From Alistipes sp. (GTDB lineage Bacteria; Bacteroidota; Bacteroidia; Bacteroidales; Rikenellaceae), in NCBI GenBank assembly GCA_017391185.1, contig JAFOZN010000159.1:1-23887 (forward strand): a DNA stretch of 23,887 nt, given 5' to 3'. The stretch's first letter is position 1. Each line of letters opens with the position of its first letter. This document shows positions 1 to 8,221 of this stretch, one piece after another. The translations under genes and the position numbers were made by a program. The notes under the pieces were generated by a model. That model was not told the DNA's origin and searched no databases. It was given only the letters and a program-made list of their open reading frames with translations.

Positions 1-2440
1 ATACAAAGCCCCAAGAGAGGAATCTATATATATCGTAACAGAGCGTGGTGCACAGAGAATGTGGAGCGTGGATAATGCCAATTGGTATTATGAGATGGCA
101 CTACCACTAAAGAGTAACTACCACTATGAATTGCGCAACGAGGAGGGGCTTACTATCCGTTGCGAAGAGATTGAGCATACGGCAGGTTACCAAGCCTCAT
201 CGCTGAACGTATATGATAGATGGTATGATACGCCAAGCGATAAACCATTCTACTCATCGTTCTTTACGGATGGTGTGTTTCGCCACAAGAGTGAGGATAA
301 AAAGCTATCTGCCGCTCAAGGTTATATCTTGATAGAGGTCGAAGCTCCGACTCTGCGCTCAGATGAGGCATTGGCCATTACAGGAGCAAGCACACTGCTT
401 GGGGGTTGGAACACCGATTCTGCGCTGATGATGAACGGTGCGGAATCGCCAGTATGGAAGGCTCTTTTACCCGCAGAGTTGGCTGGATCGGAGTATAAGT
501 TTGTGATTGTAGATAGTGCCACCCACACCTTCAAATGCTTCGAAGGTGGAGAGAATCGCCTATTACCCACAGAGACGGCTCACGCCACCGTAGTACGAGG
601 TCTAAGATTTCGTGATGTGCGTGCTGGTTGGAAGGGTGCTGGAGTAGCAATTCCGCTTTTCTCGCTCCGCAGTGAGCAAGATTGGGGTTGTGGTGAATTT
701 GCTGACCTTAAATTGATGGCTCGTTGGGCAGCACAAGTAGGCATGTCGGTGATACAGATTTTACCGATTAATGATACCACATCGACCTACTCTTGGCGCG
801 ACTCATATCCATACAACGCCATATCTTCATTTGCGTTGCATCCCATATATATAAATCCTCAGGAAGCAGCCTCATGTTGCGACAAAATAACCGATGGCAG
901 ATTCTTCTCTCGCATAGAGGAGTTGCTCTCAAAATACTCCCCCAAGGGAGCTTTGCTCAACAAAAAGGAGTGCGTAGATTACGAAAAGGTCATAAAGCTC
1001 AAAGATCGTTACCTGAGAGCCTTGTATGCTATTTGTGGCAAGGAGGTGTGCATCTCTAAGGCTTATAAGAAGTTTGTAGCAGAGAATAATTATTGGTTGC
1101 AACCATATTCGATATTCTGCTCGCTGAGAGATAAATATAAGTGCACAGACTCATCTCACTGGGGTGAGCTACAACACTACGACAAGACGGAAGCTGAAAC
1201 ATATTACGCAAAGAATCAGAAGCAGGTTGACTACTACTCTTTTGTACAATTCCTACTCGATGATGAGCTTGTCAAGGTGAGAAATTATGCCCATAGACGG
1301 GGAGTGACGCTCAAAGGAGATATTCCGATCGGCGTATCGCCTTGTAGTGTGGATGTATGGAGCGATCCCACACTCTACAACACATCGATGTCAGCAGGTG
1401 CACCGCCCGATGCCTTTGCTGAGGATGGTCAGAATTGGGGATTCCCGACCTACAATTGGGCTAAGATGCGCGAGGATGACTATAGCTGGTGGCGAGGCAG
1501 ACTGGGCAAGATGGCTCACTATTTCGATGCCTACCGCATAGACCATATACTCGGATTCTTCCGTATATGGGAGGTCCCACGTCAGGCCAAGAGTGCCATT
1601 TTAGGACACTTCAATCCATCTTTACCATATACGGCAGAGGAGATTCGTGCTTTAGGCTTTGATTTTGACTACAAACAACATGTTGCACACGATATGCAGA
1701 GTAGCGAAGCTCTCTTCATTCCATACCCTTATAAAGAGGAGAGTTATACTCCGCGTATAGATGGTGCAAAAACCAAACTCTTTGCCACATTAGAGCCCGA
1801 TCAGCAAAAGGCATTCTGCGCGATACACGACAACTTCTTCTATGAGCGTCACAACGCCTTTTGGCAGGAGTGTGCCATGAGACGTCTGCCCGTATTGATT
1901 CAGGCCACCAAGATGCTCACATGTGGTGAGGATTTGGGAATGATTCCAGCATGTGTACCTCAGACTATGGATCAGGAGAAGATCCTCGCTCTGGAGATTG
2001 AGCGTATGCCTAAGGAGTATGGCGCAACCTTTGGCAACCCTGCATCATATCCATATCTCTCAGTGGCAGCTACATCTACCCACGATATGTCCACTATAAG
2101 GGGATGGTGGCGAGAGGATCGAACCCTCACCCAGCGATATTGGAATGAGGTTTTGGGCTTCAGCGGTGAGGCTGAGAAGGAGTGTTCGGGAAAGACCGCA
2201 CGCATGATCTTAGAGCGAGAGATGCTCTCAGGCTCGATGCTTGCGATTCTGCCTTTGCAAGATTGGCTTGCAATAGATGAGCAAGTGAGATTCCACGATG
2301 CAGACAAGGAGCGTATCAACGTACCAGCCAACCCCAACCACTATTGGCGTTACCGTATGCATATAGACCTGGAGCAGTTACTCAAGCTAAAAACGCTCAA
2401 TGAATCTATCAGAGAGATTGTTTCCCTCAGAGAGAAGTAA
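1..2440 (+). CDS. malQ: 4-alpha-glucanotransferase with tandem CBM20 domains (5' end outside window)
   Basis: GH77 amylomaltase, which transfers alpha-1,4-glucan chains between maltodextrins or glycogen and is probably cytoplasmic. The frame is open from base 2 and the first in-frame ATG (59) falls inside the first starch-binding domain, so the true start lies upstream of the window. Counting from that ATG, a second CBM20-like domain covers about 87-180 (TGASTLLGGWNTDSA), and the catalytic domain follows from about 190 to 790. All three GH77 catalytic acids are present: nucleophile D495 in RIDHILGFF, acid/base E624 in CGEDLGMIP, and D676 in STHDM. The tandem CBM20 plus GH77 layout is that of plant DPE2 and Bacteroidetes MalQ, which suggests a large branched acceptor such as glycogen. 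The stop is followed within 20 bases by a hairpin terminator. The family call is secure; the exact substrate is inferred. Confidence 0.95.
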   Translation, partial: YKAPREESIYIVTERGAQRMWSVDNANWYYEMALPLKSNYHYELRNEEGLTIRCEEIEHTAGYQASSLNVYDRWYDTPSDKPFYSSFFTDGVFRHKSEDKKLSAAQGYILIEVEAPTLRSDEALAITGASTLLGGWNTDSALMMNGAESPVWKALLPAELAGSEYKFVIVDSATHTFKCFEGGENRLLPTETAHATVVRGLRFRDVRAGWKGAGVAIPLFSLRSEQDWGCGEFADLKLMARWAAQVGMSVIQILPINDTTSTYSWRDSYPYNAISSFALHPIYINPQEAASCCDKITDGRFFSRIEELLSKYSPKGALLNKKECVDYEKVIKLKDRYLRALYAICGKEVCISKAYKKFVAENNYWLQPYSIFCSLRDKYKCTDSSHWGELQHYDKTEAETYYAKNQKQVDYYSFVQFLLDDELVKVRNYAHRRGVTLKGDIPIGVSPCSVDVWSDPTLYNTSMSAGAPPDAFAEDGQNWGFPTYNWAKMREDDYSWWRGRLGKMAHYFDAYRIDHILGFFRIWEVPRQAKSAILGHFNPSLPYTAEEIRALGFDFDYKQHVAHDMQSSEALFIPYPYKEESYTPRIDGAKTKLFATLEPDQQKAFCAIHDNFFYERHNAFWQECAMRRLPVLIQATKMLTCGEDLGMIPACVPQTMDQEKILALEIERMPKEYGATFGNPASYPYLSVAATSTHDMSTIRGWWREDRTLTQRYWNEVLGFSGEAEKECSGKTARMILEREMLSGSMLAILPLQDWLAIDEQVRFHDADKERINVPANPNHYWRYRMHIDLEQLLKLKTLNESIREIVSLREK

Positions 2441-2456
2441 ATCAGACTTTTAGACA

Positions 2457-2500
2457 CAAAAAATCCCGACCTCCGAAAGGAAGTCGGGATTTATATTTAG
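2457..2500. terminator. Bidirectional intrinsic terminator between malQ and the TPR gene
   Basis: A perfect 10-base stem (AAATCCCGAC at 2461-2470, GTCGGGATTT at 2483-2492) extends inward past one C/A mismatch to TCC/GGA with a GAAA loop. Read on the minus strand it is followed by six T, and on the plus strand by TTTATATTT, so it can serve both converging genes. A second small inverted repeat, GTGGG-AAGT-CCCAC at 2506-2519, lies between this hairpin and the TPR stop codon. Confidence 0.88.
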
Positions 2501-2531
2501 TCTAAGTGGGAAGTCCCACCATCGACACAAA

Positions 2532-3500
2532 TTACTTAGAAAGCTCAGCTACGGCAGCCTTAGCAGGAGTAGCATATGGCTCAGCAGTAACCTTCTTCAA
2601 AGTCTCGATAGCCTTAGCCTTGTTCTCCTTTGCGTTGTATGCAGAACCCAAGTTGAAATATACTGCGCTCTTATCCTCCTCGTCAGTCTGCAATGCAGCT
2701 GCAGCCTCACCGATCTCGATTACCTTAGCGTAATCCTTCTTGAGGAAGTAAGCCTGAACCAAAACCTTCTGAGCCAAAGCCTTGTCAGCGATAGTCTCTG
2801 ACATCTTGATGATACCATCGAAATCGTTAGCCTTCTGCAACTCAGCGATCTTATTGTTAGTGTACATATTCATCTTCTTCTTAGCCTCAGCGATAGGAGC
2901 AGCATACTTGTCAGCAGGAAGAGCAGCAACCTCAGAGCAAACCTTTACACCCTCAGCATACTTATCCAACTTGAAGTAGCTTTCAGCCAAGTTAAGTGCC
3001 ATACCTGTATTCTTTGCATCTGCAGCGTAACCCTTAGCGAAGATCTCAGCAGCCTTAGCGAAGTCACCACCGTTGAAAGCAGCACCACCCTGAGCCTGAT
3101 ATACCTTACCCAACAAACCTGCAGCAGCAGTAGCAGCACGAGCGTTCTTGAAAGACTTAGCTACAGAGATAGCCTTCTCGCAGTTAGCGATAGCCTCAGC
3201 GAACTTAGCCTCCTTAACCTTCTCATCAGTTGCCTTCATCGCAGCCGAAGCAGCGCGTGAACCCATACCCTGATATGCAGCAGGAAGGTTCTTCTTAGCA
3301 CCAGCTACACACTCCAAAATAGCATCATCCTCCTCTTCTGCACCGTCAGCGATAACCTTCTCCAAAAGTGGAGCAGCCTTAGCATAATCCTTAGCAGTAA
3401 GAGCCTTAACAGCCTCGTTGTAAGTACCTACAACATCTGTCTGTGCAAATGATGCTACTGAGAACATCATAGCAACTACCATCAAAACAATCTTTCTCAT
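2532..3500 (-). CDS. Exported tetratricopeptide-repeat protein
   Basis: 322 residues, unknown function. The first 19 residues form a typical signal peptide (two basic residues, hydrophobic core, ASFA then Gln), so the product is expected in the periplasm or attached to the envelope. The remainder is Ala- and Lys-rich alpha-helix with TPR-like pairs. The clearest unit is near the C-terminus (AVYFNLGSAYNAKENKAKA), and another lies at about 25-60. No enzymatic motif is visible, so a scaffold or protein-binding role is the reasonable inference. Codon choice is narrow (GCA/GCT Ala, AAG Lys), which together with a near-consensus promoter at 3568-3598 suggests good expression. The gene is monocistronic: its own promoter lies upstream and the two-way terminator at 2457-2500 follows it. 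Confidence 0.82.
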   Translation of the reverse strand: MRKIVLMVVAMMFSVASFAQTDVVGTYNEAVKALTAKDYAKAAPLLEKVIADGAEEEDDAILECVAGAKKNLPAAYQGMGSRAASAAMKATDEKVKEAKFAEAIANCEKAISVAKSFKNARAATAAAGLLGKVYQAQGGAAFNGGDFAKAAEIFAKGYAADAKNTGMALNLAESYFKLDKYAEGVKVCSEVAALPADKYAAPIAEAKKKMNMYTNNKIAELQKANDFDGIIKMSETIADKALAQKVLVQAYFLKKDYAKVIEIGEAAAALQTDEEDKSAVYFNLGSAYNAKENKAKAIETLKKVTAEPYATPAKAAVAELSK

Positions 3501-3567
3501 AGTTTAGTTAATCGTTTATAAAGTTACAATTATTTCCAAATTCGGTCTAAAATTCGTTAACAAGTGG

Positions 3568-3598
3568 CAAAATTATAAAAAAATTCTATTACTACAAA
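3568..3598 (-). promoter_or_regulatory. Bacteroidetes-type promoter of the TPR gene
   Basis: On the minus strand, TTTG (3598-3595), 19 bases, then TAATTTTG (3575-3568) match the Bacteroidetes primary sigma consensus TTTG-N19-21-TAnnTTTG exactly. Transcription would begin near 3560 and leave a leader of about 60 bases before the ATG at 3500. The element lies entirely in the gap after the tadA stop. Confidence 0.8.
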
Positions 3599-3649
3599 TA
3601 CCAACATGTTAAATTACACAAACTTCAAGCTCGCAAATATAGCCTTTTA

Positions 3650-4102
3650 TCATCTCAGACCCTTAAAAAACTCCTTCATCAAGGCTTCGCACTCATCTTG
3701 CAAAACTCCGCAGACCACCTCGGTCTTAGGATGAAATATACGTCCTTGCAGAGTAGAGTAACCTCGTTTGGGATCGGGCGCACCATATACCACCCTATCA
3801 ATCTGACTCCACGCCAACGCTCCTGCACACATTATACAAGGCTCAACGGTGACGTATATCGTACAACCCTTCAAATACTTACCTCCAAGCGTAGACGCTG
3901 CCGCAGTAATGGCCTGCATCTCGGCATGGGCCGTGGCATCGCAAAGGCTCTCCACCAAGTTGTGCCCTCGACCAATAATCTGATCTCCACACACAACAAC
4001 AGCTCCGATAGGTACCTCCTCTTGCTTTAACGCTTTCAACGCCTCATTTATTGCCATGCGCATGAATTTTTCATCACGCTGCGCTTGATTTTGCTCACTC
4101 AT
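3650..4102 (-). CDS. tadA: tRNA-specific adenosine deaminase (TadA-like)
   Basis: 150 residues. Expected to convert adenosine 34 to inosine in the tRNA-Arg anticodon. The cytidine/deoxycytidylate deaminase zinc site is complete: H59-A-E61 (proton-shuttle Glu) and C89-x-x-C92 in PCIMCAG. The motif PIGAVVV with a downstream HN (GRGHNLV) is also as in TadA. The frame is open up to an ATG at 4168, but the extra 22 residues (rich in Ile/Leu/Pro) match nothing in the family. The ATG at 4102, giving MSEQNQ, restores normal TadA length and is chosen here. The gene is divergent from aspS; I found no consensus promoter for it. A guanine deaminase of the same fold is the main alternative, but length and motifs favour TadA. 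Confidence 0.9.
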   Translation of the reverse strand: MSEQNQAQRDEKFMRMAINEALKALKQEEVPIGAVVVCGDQIIGRGHNLVESLCDATAHAEMQAITAAASTLGGKYLKGCTIYVTVEPCIMCAGALAWSQIDRVVYGAPDPKRGYSTLQGRIFHPKTEVVCGVLQDECEALMKEFFKGLR

Positions 4103-4191
4103 AGGGTATAATTTTATGGGCGAAATTAATAAATCGCCAATAATATTCCAAATTAGCGCCATCTTCAAGATACTTTTAAGATAACTTAAGG

Positions 4192-4221
4192 TTGATATTA
4201 TATAGTTTATTTGTATATTTG
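4192..4221 (+). promoter_or_regulatory. aspS promoter
   Basis: TTG (4192-4194), 19 bases, then TATATTTG (4214-4221) fit the Bacteroidetes promoter pattern. The predicted start near 4228 leaves a leader of about 30 A-rich bases before the aspS ATG at 4260. Confidence 0.75.
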
Positions 4222-4259
4222 CATTTGGTAAAAAAGAAAAACTTAAAAACTGATATAAT

Positions 4260-6014
4260 ATGTACAGAAGTCATACATGTGGTGAGTTGCGCCAAGAGCA
4301 TATCGGAGAGAGCGTTACACTCGCCGGCTGGGTGCAGAAGGTGCGTAATTTGGGTGCGATGACATTCATCGATCTTAGAGACCGCTATGGTATCACTCAG
4401 ATTGTTGTCGAGGAGCACTCGGCAGAGGAGACTCGTGAGGCTGCCGCCAAGTTGGGCCGCGAGTTTGTATTGCAGGTAACAGGTAAGGTTATCGAGCGTT
4501 CATCGAAGAACCCTAAGATGCCGACAGGAGATATTGAGCTCGCTGCCGAGAGCATCAAAATTTTGAACGAAGCTCAGACTCCTCCATTCACCATAGAGGA
4601 GAACTCTGACGGTGGTGATGACCTAAGAATGAAGTATCGTTACCTCGATTTGCGCCGTCCACCACTTCAGCGTAATATGGAGCTTCGCCACCGCATGGCT
4701 ATCGCGATCCGCACATTCCTCGACAAGGAGGGATTCCTTGAGATCGAGACTCCATATTTGGTAGGTTCTACACCTGAGGGTGCTCGCGATTTCGTGGTGC
4801 CAAGTCGTATGAATCCTAACCAATTCTACGCTTTGCCACAGTCGCCACAGACTTTGAAGCAGCTCTTGATGGTTGCAGGTTATGATCGTTATTTCCAGAT
4901 CGTGCGTTGCTTCCGTGATGAGGATTTGCGTGCTGACCGTCAGCCTGAGTTTACTCAGATCGACTGCGAGATGTCATTCGTAGAGCAGGAGGATGTATTG
5001 GAGATCTTCGAGCGTTGGGCTAAATATATGTTCAAGGATGTGATGAATATCGACTTTGCGGAGCCATTCCAGCGTATGCCTTGGATTGAGGCTATGGAGA
5101 AGTATGGTTCAGACAAGCCAGATTTGCGTTTCGGCATGGAGTTCCACGATATCACAGACCTCGCTCACGGTCATTCATTCTCAGTTTTTGACGATTCAGA
5201 GTACGTAGTAGGTTTTGCAGCAACAGGCTGTGCTGGCTACACTCGCAAGCAGATTGATGCTCTGACAGAGTATGTAAAGCGTCCACAGGTAGGTGCCAAG
5301 GGTTTGGTATGGATTCGTATGGATGAGGAGGGCAACCTCAAATCATCTATCGACAAGTTCTTCACAGCCGAGGATCTCAAGGCTATTGCCGAGCGTATGG
5401 AGGCTAAACCAGGCGATTTGATGCTCGTTCTCTGTGGCAAGAAATTCAAGGCTCTGACACAGCTCTGCGCACTGCGTCTGCACGTTGGTGAGCTTTTGGG
5501 CTTGCGTGATCCTAAGAAGTTCGCGCCATTGTGGGTTGTTGACTTCCCAATGTTCGAGTGGGACGATGAGACAGAGCGTTTCTACGCTATGCACCACCCA
5601 TTCACATCGCCTAAGCCAGAGGATGTTGAGTATATGGAGAGTGATCCAGGACGTGTTCGCGCCAACGCATACGACTTTGTATGTAACGGTACTGAGATCG
5701 GTGGTGGTTCTATCCGTATCCACGATGCTCAGTTGCAGGCTTTGATCTTCAAGATCTTGGGCTTCACACCTGAGAAGGCACAGGAGCAGTTCGGCTTCTT
5801 GATGAACGCATTTAAGTTCGGTGCGCCTCCTCACGGTGGTTTGGCATTCGGTTTTGACCGTTTGTGCTCACTCTTCGGTGGCTCAGAGTCTATCCGCGAC
5901 TACATCGCATTCCCTAAGAATAATGCAGGTCGTGACGTGATGTTGGATGCTCCATCATTGATTGATCAGTCACAGCTTGATGAGTTGTATCTCTCATTGG
6001 TAAAGCCAGAATAA
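4260..6014 (+). CDS. aspS: Aspartyl-tRNA synthetase
   Basis: 584 residues, the normal length for the bacterial enzyme. It charges tRNA-Asp in the cytoplasm. Domains in order: OB-fold anticodon-binding domain (about 1-105), class II catalytic core with motif 2 ([20 protein letters not shown], about 210-229, then EFTQID), the bacterial GAD insertion (about 290-420), and the closing half with GGGSIRIHD and motif 3 GFDRL (about 531-535). Residue 31 is Leu where enzymes that also charge tRNA-Asn often carry His, which would favour an Asp-specific enzyme; this is an inference from that family knowledge. Ile is almost always ATC and the codon set is narrow, as expected of a highly expressed gene. 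It has its own promoter and terminator. Confidence 0.98.
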   Translation: MYRSHTCGELRQEHIGESVTLAGWVQKVRNLGAMTFIDLRDRYGITQIVVEEHSAEETREAAAKLGREFVLQVTGKVIERSSKNPKMPTGDIELAAESIKILNEAQTPPFTIEENSDGGDDLRMKYRYLDLRRPPLQRNMELRHRMAIAIRTFLDKEGFLEIETPYLVGSTPEGARDFVVPSRMNPNQFYALPQSPQTLKQLLMVAGYDRYFQIVRCFRDEDLRADRQPEFTQIDCEMSFVEQEDVLEIFERWAKYMFKDVMNIDFAEPFQRMPWIEAMEKYGSDKPDLRFGMEFHDITDLAHGHSFSVFDDSEYVVGFAATGCAGYTRKQIDALTEYVKRPQVGAKGLVWIRMDEEGNLKSSIDKFFTAEDLKAIAERMEAKPGDLMLVLCGKKFKALTQLCALRLHVGELLGLRDPKKFAPLWVVDFPMFEWDDETERFYAMHHPFTSPKPEDVEYMESDPGRVRANAYDFVCNGTEIGGGSIRIHDAQLQALIFKILGFTPEKAQEQFGFLMNAFKFGAPPHGGLAFGFDRLCSLFGGSESIRDYIAFPKNNAGRDVMLDAPSLIDQSQLDELYLSLVKPE

Positions 6015-6036
6015 AACGCATATCATAGATACTTTT

Positions 6037-6074
6037 AGAGGGTGCTTGAATTATGTTCAAGCACCCTCTTTCTT
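6037..6074 (+). terminator. Intrinsic terminator after aspS
   Basis: A perfect 14-base stem (AGAGGGTGCTTGAA at 6037-6050, TTCAAGCACCCTCT at 6056-6069) with a five-base loop, followed by TTCTT. It lies 22 bases after the aspS stop and also just beyond the stop of the converging rubredoxin gene, so it may serve both. Confidence 0.9.
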
Positions 6075-6086
6075 CATATCATTTTT

Positions 6087-6248
6087 CTACTCTACCTCTT
6101 CGAAATCCTCTTTACCCGCGCCACACAAAGGACAAGCCCAATCATCAGGAAGATTATCAAAATCTACACCAGCTTCAATACCATTCTCAGGATCACCAAT
6201 AGCGGGATCATATACCCAATCACAAGGAATACATCTGTACTTTTTCAT
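6087..6248 (-). CDS. Rubredoxin
   Basis: 53 residues. It is a small cytoplasmic electron carrier that binds one iron through four Cys. Both knuckles are present: C6-x2-C9 ([12 protein letters not shown]) and C39-x2-C42 ([13 protein letters not shown]). The aromatic and acidic residues normal for the family are there too (W11, Y13, D14, W37, F49). In anaerobes rubredoxin typically feeds electrons to peroxide- or superoxide-scavenging proteins such as rubrerythrin; the partner here is not in view. The gene lies downstream of the rnf operon on the same strand but is separated from it by a terminator and has its own -7-like element. The start ATG at 6248 is the only reasonable one and gives the family's usual length. 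Confidence 0.95.
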   Translation of the reverse strand: MKKYRCIPCDWVYDPAIGDPENGIEAGVDFDNLPDDWACPLCGAGKEDFEEVE

Positions 6249-6289
6249 AATATTTGTTTTTAAGGTTTAACTTATCTTTTTCTCTACTG

Positions 6290-6297
6290 CAAAGATA
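6290..6297 (-). promoter_or_regulatory. Candidate -7 element for rubredoxin
   Basis: TATCTTTG on the minus strand fits TAnnTTTG and is followed by CA, as often in Bacteroidetes. No TTTG or TTG sits 19-21 bases upstream, so only the -7 half is supported. It lies about 40 bases before the ATG. Confidence 0.5.
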
Positions 6298-6367
6298 ATG
6301 CACGACCAAGCCTAATAATAGAAAAAATCATCAAAAGAATTTAACCCACTATAAGAGTAATTTATAC

Positions 6368-6400
6368 AAAAAAAGAGCAACAGCCCGCAAGCCGTTGCTC
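6368..6400 (-). terminator. Intrinsic terminator of the rnf operon
   Basis: On the minus strand GAGCAAC (6400-6394) pairs with GTTGCTC (6381-6375), with a further GC pair on each side of one mismatch, and is followed by seven T (6374-6368). It is 24 bases beyond the rnfA stop codon. Confidence 0.88.
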
Positions 6401-6424
6401 CTAAATACACTCTAATCTACAAGA

Positions 6425-7003
6425 TTAAACCAAGCCCGAGAATCCCATAAAGGCCATAGCGAGGATAGCCGCTACGATCAGCGAAACCGGAATACCCTTC
6501 ATAGCCTCAGGTACATCCTCCAACTCCAAACGCTCGCGCAAACCAGCAAAGATTACCAAAGCCAAAGCAAAGCCCAAAGCTGTAGAGACTGAATATGTGA
6601 AACTCTGCAAGAGATTAAACTCCTTCTGAATCATCAGAATTGCCACACCCAATACGGCACAGTTGGTAGTAATCAATGGGAGGAAGATTCCCAACGCCTG
6701 ATAGAGCGAAGGAGAGACCTTCTTGAGAACAATCTCCACCATCTGCACCAATGCCGCGATCACCAAGATAAAGACAATAGTCTGCATATACTCGATGCCG
6801 AGTGGCACGAGGATAAACTCCTGAATAGACCATGCCACGATAGAGGATAGTGCCATCACAAAAGTTACGGCAGCACCCATACCCAACGAAGTATCGACCT
6901 TAGATGATACACCCAAGAATGGGCAGATACCCAAGAACTGCGCAAGTACGACATTATTAACGAATATCGCACCGATAATGATTGCAAAATATGAAAGCTC
7001 CAT
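6425..7003 (-). CDS. rnfA: Rnf complex membrane subunit RnfA
   Basis: 192 residues, an integral membrane subunit of the ion-translocating ferredoxin:NAD oxidoreductase. Six hydrophobic helices can be traced. C27 in LGICPFLGV and C115 in TTNCAVLG are the conserved pair that, with the matching pair in RnfE, holds the iron-sulfur centre inside the membrane. [17 protein letters not shown] near the C-terminus is typical of RnfA. NqrE of the sodium-pumping NADH:quinone reductase is the close paralogue, but the flanking rnfB and rnfC make this Rnf. The ATG lies 2 bases after the rnfE stop codon, so the two are probably translationally coupled. Last gene of the operon. Confidence 0.95.
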   Translation of the reverse strand: MELSYFAIIIGAIFVNNVVLAQFLGICPFLGVSSKVDTSLGMGAAVTFVMALSSIVAWSIQEFILVPLGIEYMQTIVFILVIAALVQMVEIVLKKVSPSLYQALGIFLPLITTNCAVLGVAILMIQKEFNLLQSFTYSVSTALGFALALVIFAGLRERLELEDVPEAMKGIPVSLIVAAILAMAFMGFSGLV

Positions 7004-7005
7004 AA

Positions 7006-7590
7006 CTATTTCTTGACAAATTTGTTAAACAACACCATCAAGTAGCCCAACACAAGGAATGCACCCGGCGCCAAGACAAATACCAATGGCATATAATCCG
7101 AAATACCCAATGAGTAGCCGAAGATAGCACCGCTACCCAATACCTCACGCACCGCACCGATTACAGTCAGCGAGAGGGTAAATCCAAGTCCAATACCAAC
7201 ACCATCGAGCATAGAATCAATCGCTCCATTCTTCGAAGCAAAAGCCTCAGCACGTCCCAAGATAATACAGTTTACCACAATAAGAGGGATAAACACACCA
7301 AGACTTGCATATAGTGATGGTACATAGGCCTGCATCAACATCTGGATGATGGTCACAAAAGATGCAATAACTACGATAAAGGCTGGAATACGCACCTTAT
7401 CGGGAATAAAGTTCTTGATGAGCGAGATAACCAAGTTGGACATAATCAACACAGCCATCGTAGCCACACCCATACCCATACCGTTGATCGCCGATGTGGT
7501 AGTACCCAACGTAGGACACATACCCAAAACCAAAACGAAAGTTGGGTTATTCTTAATAATACCGCTAAGTATAATCTGCAATTTATTCAT
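7006..7590 (-). CDS. rnfE: Rnf complex membrane subunit RnfE
   Basis: 194 residues from the ATG at 7590 ([10 protein letters not shown]). An open frame extends 36 codons further upstream, but those residues overlap rnfG and are not family-like. The chosen ATG has a strong Shine-Dalgarno (GGAGG, 5 bases upstream), which decides the start. It overlaps the end of rnfG by 8 bases. RnfE is the partner of RnfA: six membrane helices, C25 in [10 protein letters not shown] and C108 in [13 protein letters not shown] supply the other two ligands of the membrane iron-sulfur site. Gene order and the RnfE-specific GRAEAF stretch separate it from its NqrD paralogue. Confidence 0.95.
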   Translation of the reverse strand: MNKLQIILSGIIKNNPTFVLVLGMCPTLGTTTSAINGMGMGVATMAVLIMSNLVISLIKNFIPDKVRIPAFIVVIASFVTIIQMLMQAYVPSLYASLGVFIPLIVVNCIILGRAEAFASKNGAIDSMLDGVGIGLGFTLSLTVIGAVREVLGSGAIFGYSLGISDYMPLVFVLAPGAFLVLGYLMVLFNKFVKK

Positions 7591-8206
7591 TTTCGCCTCC
7601 TTTCTGAGCCTCATCCGTAGCTCCACTAACACCATCTGCCACAGCCTTTGCGCCACTTGCCACCAAGAATGCCTGATGAGCACGTGCCACAGCGTCATAA
7701 TATGCGCGAGAAGAGATTGTAGCGGCAGTCAGAGCATCCAACTCTCCGCCATCCTTCTTCACTCTAAATCGAAGCTCGTTAGCATTCTTATTCTTAATGC
7801 TTGACAAGAGTGGATTACCCTCATCACACATCTTTGTACCCAAACCTGGAGTCTCAGCCTGCTCCAAAACATTTACATTGTAGATTTCACCATCGGGCAA
7901 GAAACCTACCATCATGCGAATTGCACCGCCAAAGCCATTCTTGGTCATAGACTCCACGGCATAACCTACAATCTGGTCGCCCTTCTGGGCAGTATAGACC
8001 TTGATAGGCATGTCATCGATAGTTTGCTCGCTGATCTGCTCGCTCTCAAACTCAGGCACCACATTCGATACTGCCTGCTTAGTAGCCAAAGCCTTAGCGG
8101 CAGCGATAGGCTCTGCTGTAATCATATTTACCGCACCAACACCTGCCGAAGCAATCAAAGTGATGGTAAATAGGACGGCAACCATATTAAAAAGTGTACT
8201 TTTCAT
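7583..8206 (-). CDS. rnfG: Rnf complex FMN-binding subunit RnfG
   Basis: 207 residues. One N-terminal membrane helix (about 6-26) anchors a domain outside the cytoplasmic membrane that carries covalently bound FMN. The expected attachment site is T163 in DALTAATIS (157-165), which fits the D-x-x-S/T-G-A-T-x-S/T pattern except for Ala at the Gly position. The preceding AETPGLGTKMCDE stretch is conserved in FMN-binding domains of this type. The C-terminal tail (about 184-207) is Ala/Gly-rich and contains a second, incomplete look-alike, SGATDE. The start ATG at 8206 has a very good Shine-Dalgarno (GGAGG, 8 bases upstream). FMN attachment by an ApbE-type transferase is expected from the family; no apbE gene is in this window. 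Confidence 0.94.
   Translation of the reverse strand: MKSTLFNMVAVLFTITLIASAGVGAVNMITAEPIAAAKALATKQAVSNVVPEFESEQISEQTIDDMPIKVYTAQKGDQIVGYAVESMTKNGFGGAIRMMVGFLPDGEIYNVNVLEQAETPGLGTKMCDEGNPLLSSIKNKNANELRFRVKKDGGELDALTAATISSRAYYDAVARAHQAFLVASGAKAVADGVSGATDEAQKGGENE
7596..7600 (-). promoter_or_regulatory. Strong Shine-Dalgarno of rnfE
   Basis: GGAGG on the minus strand, 5 bases before the ATG at 7590 and inside the last codons of rnfG. It fixes the rnfE start against the longer open frame. Confidence 0.75.
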
Positions 8207-8214
8207 ATCCTCGA

Positions 8215-8219
8215 CCTCC
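8215..8219 (-). promoter_or_regulatory. Strong Shine-Dalgarno of rnfG
   Basis: GGAGG on the minus strand, 8 bases before the ATG at 8206, in the 15-base gap after rnfD. Most other genes here have only A-rich sequence before the start. Confidence 0.75.
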
Positions 8220-8221
8220 TA

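Noticed and set aside
59..61. ATG at 59 as the malQ start
   Set aside because: The frame is open to the window edge and the upstream residues continue the first CBM20 domain, so the gene is cut by the window.
4103..4168. N-terminal extension of tadA by 22 codons
   Set aside because: The extension is unlike TadA and the internal ATG at 4102 restores normal length.
5343..5834. Minus-strand open frame of 163 codons
   Set aside because: Antisense to the conserved C-terminal half of aspS; no family resemblance.
6042..6270. Two plus-strand frames of 73-74 codons
   Set aside because: They overlap the aspS terminator and are antisense to rubredoxin, whose four Cys ligands are unmistakable.
7591..7698. 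N-terminal extension of rnfE by 36 codons
   Set aside because: It overlaps rnfG, and the ATG at 7590 has a GGAGG at ideal spacing and gives the normal RnfE N-terminus.
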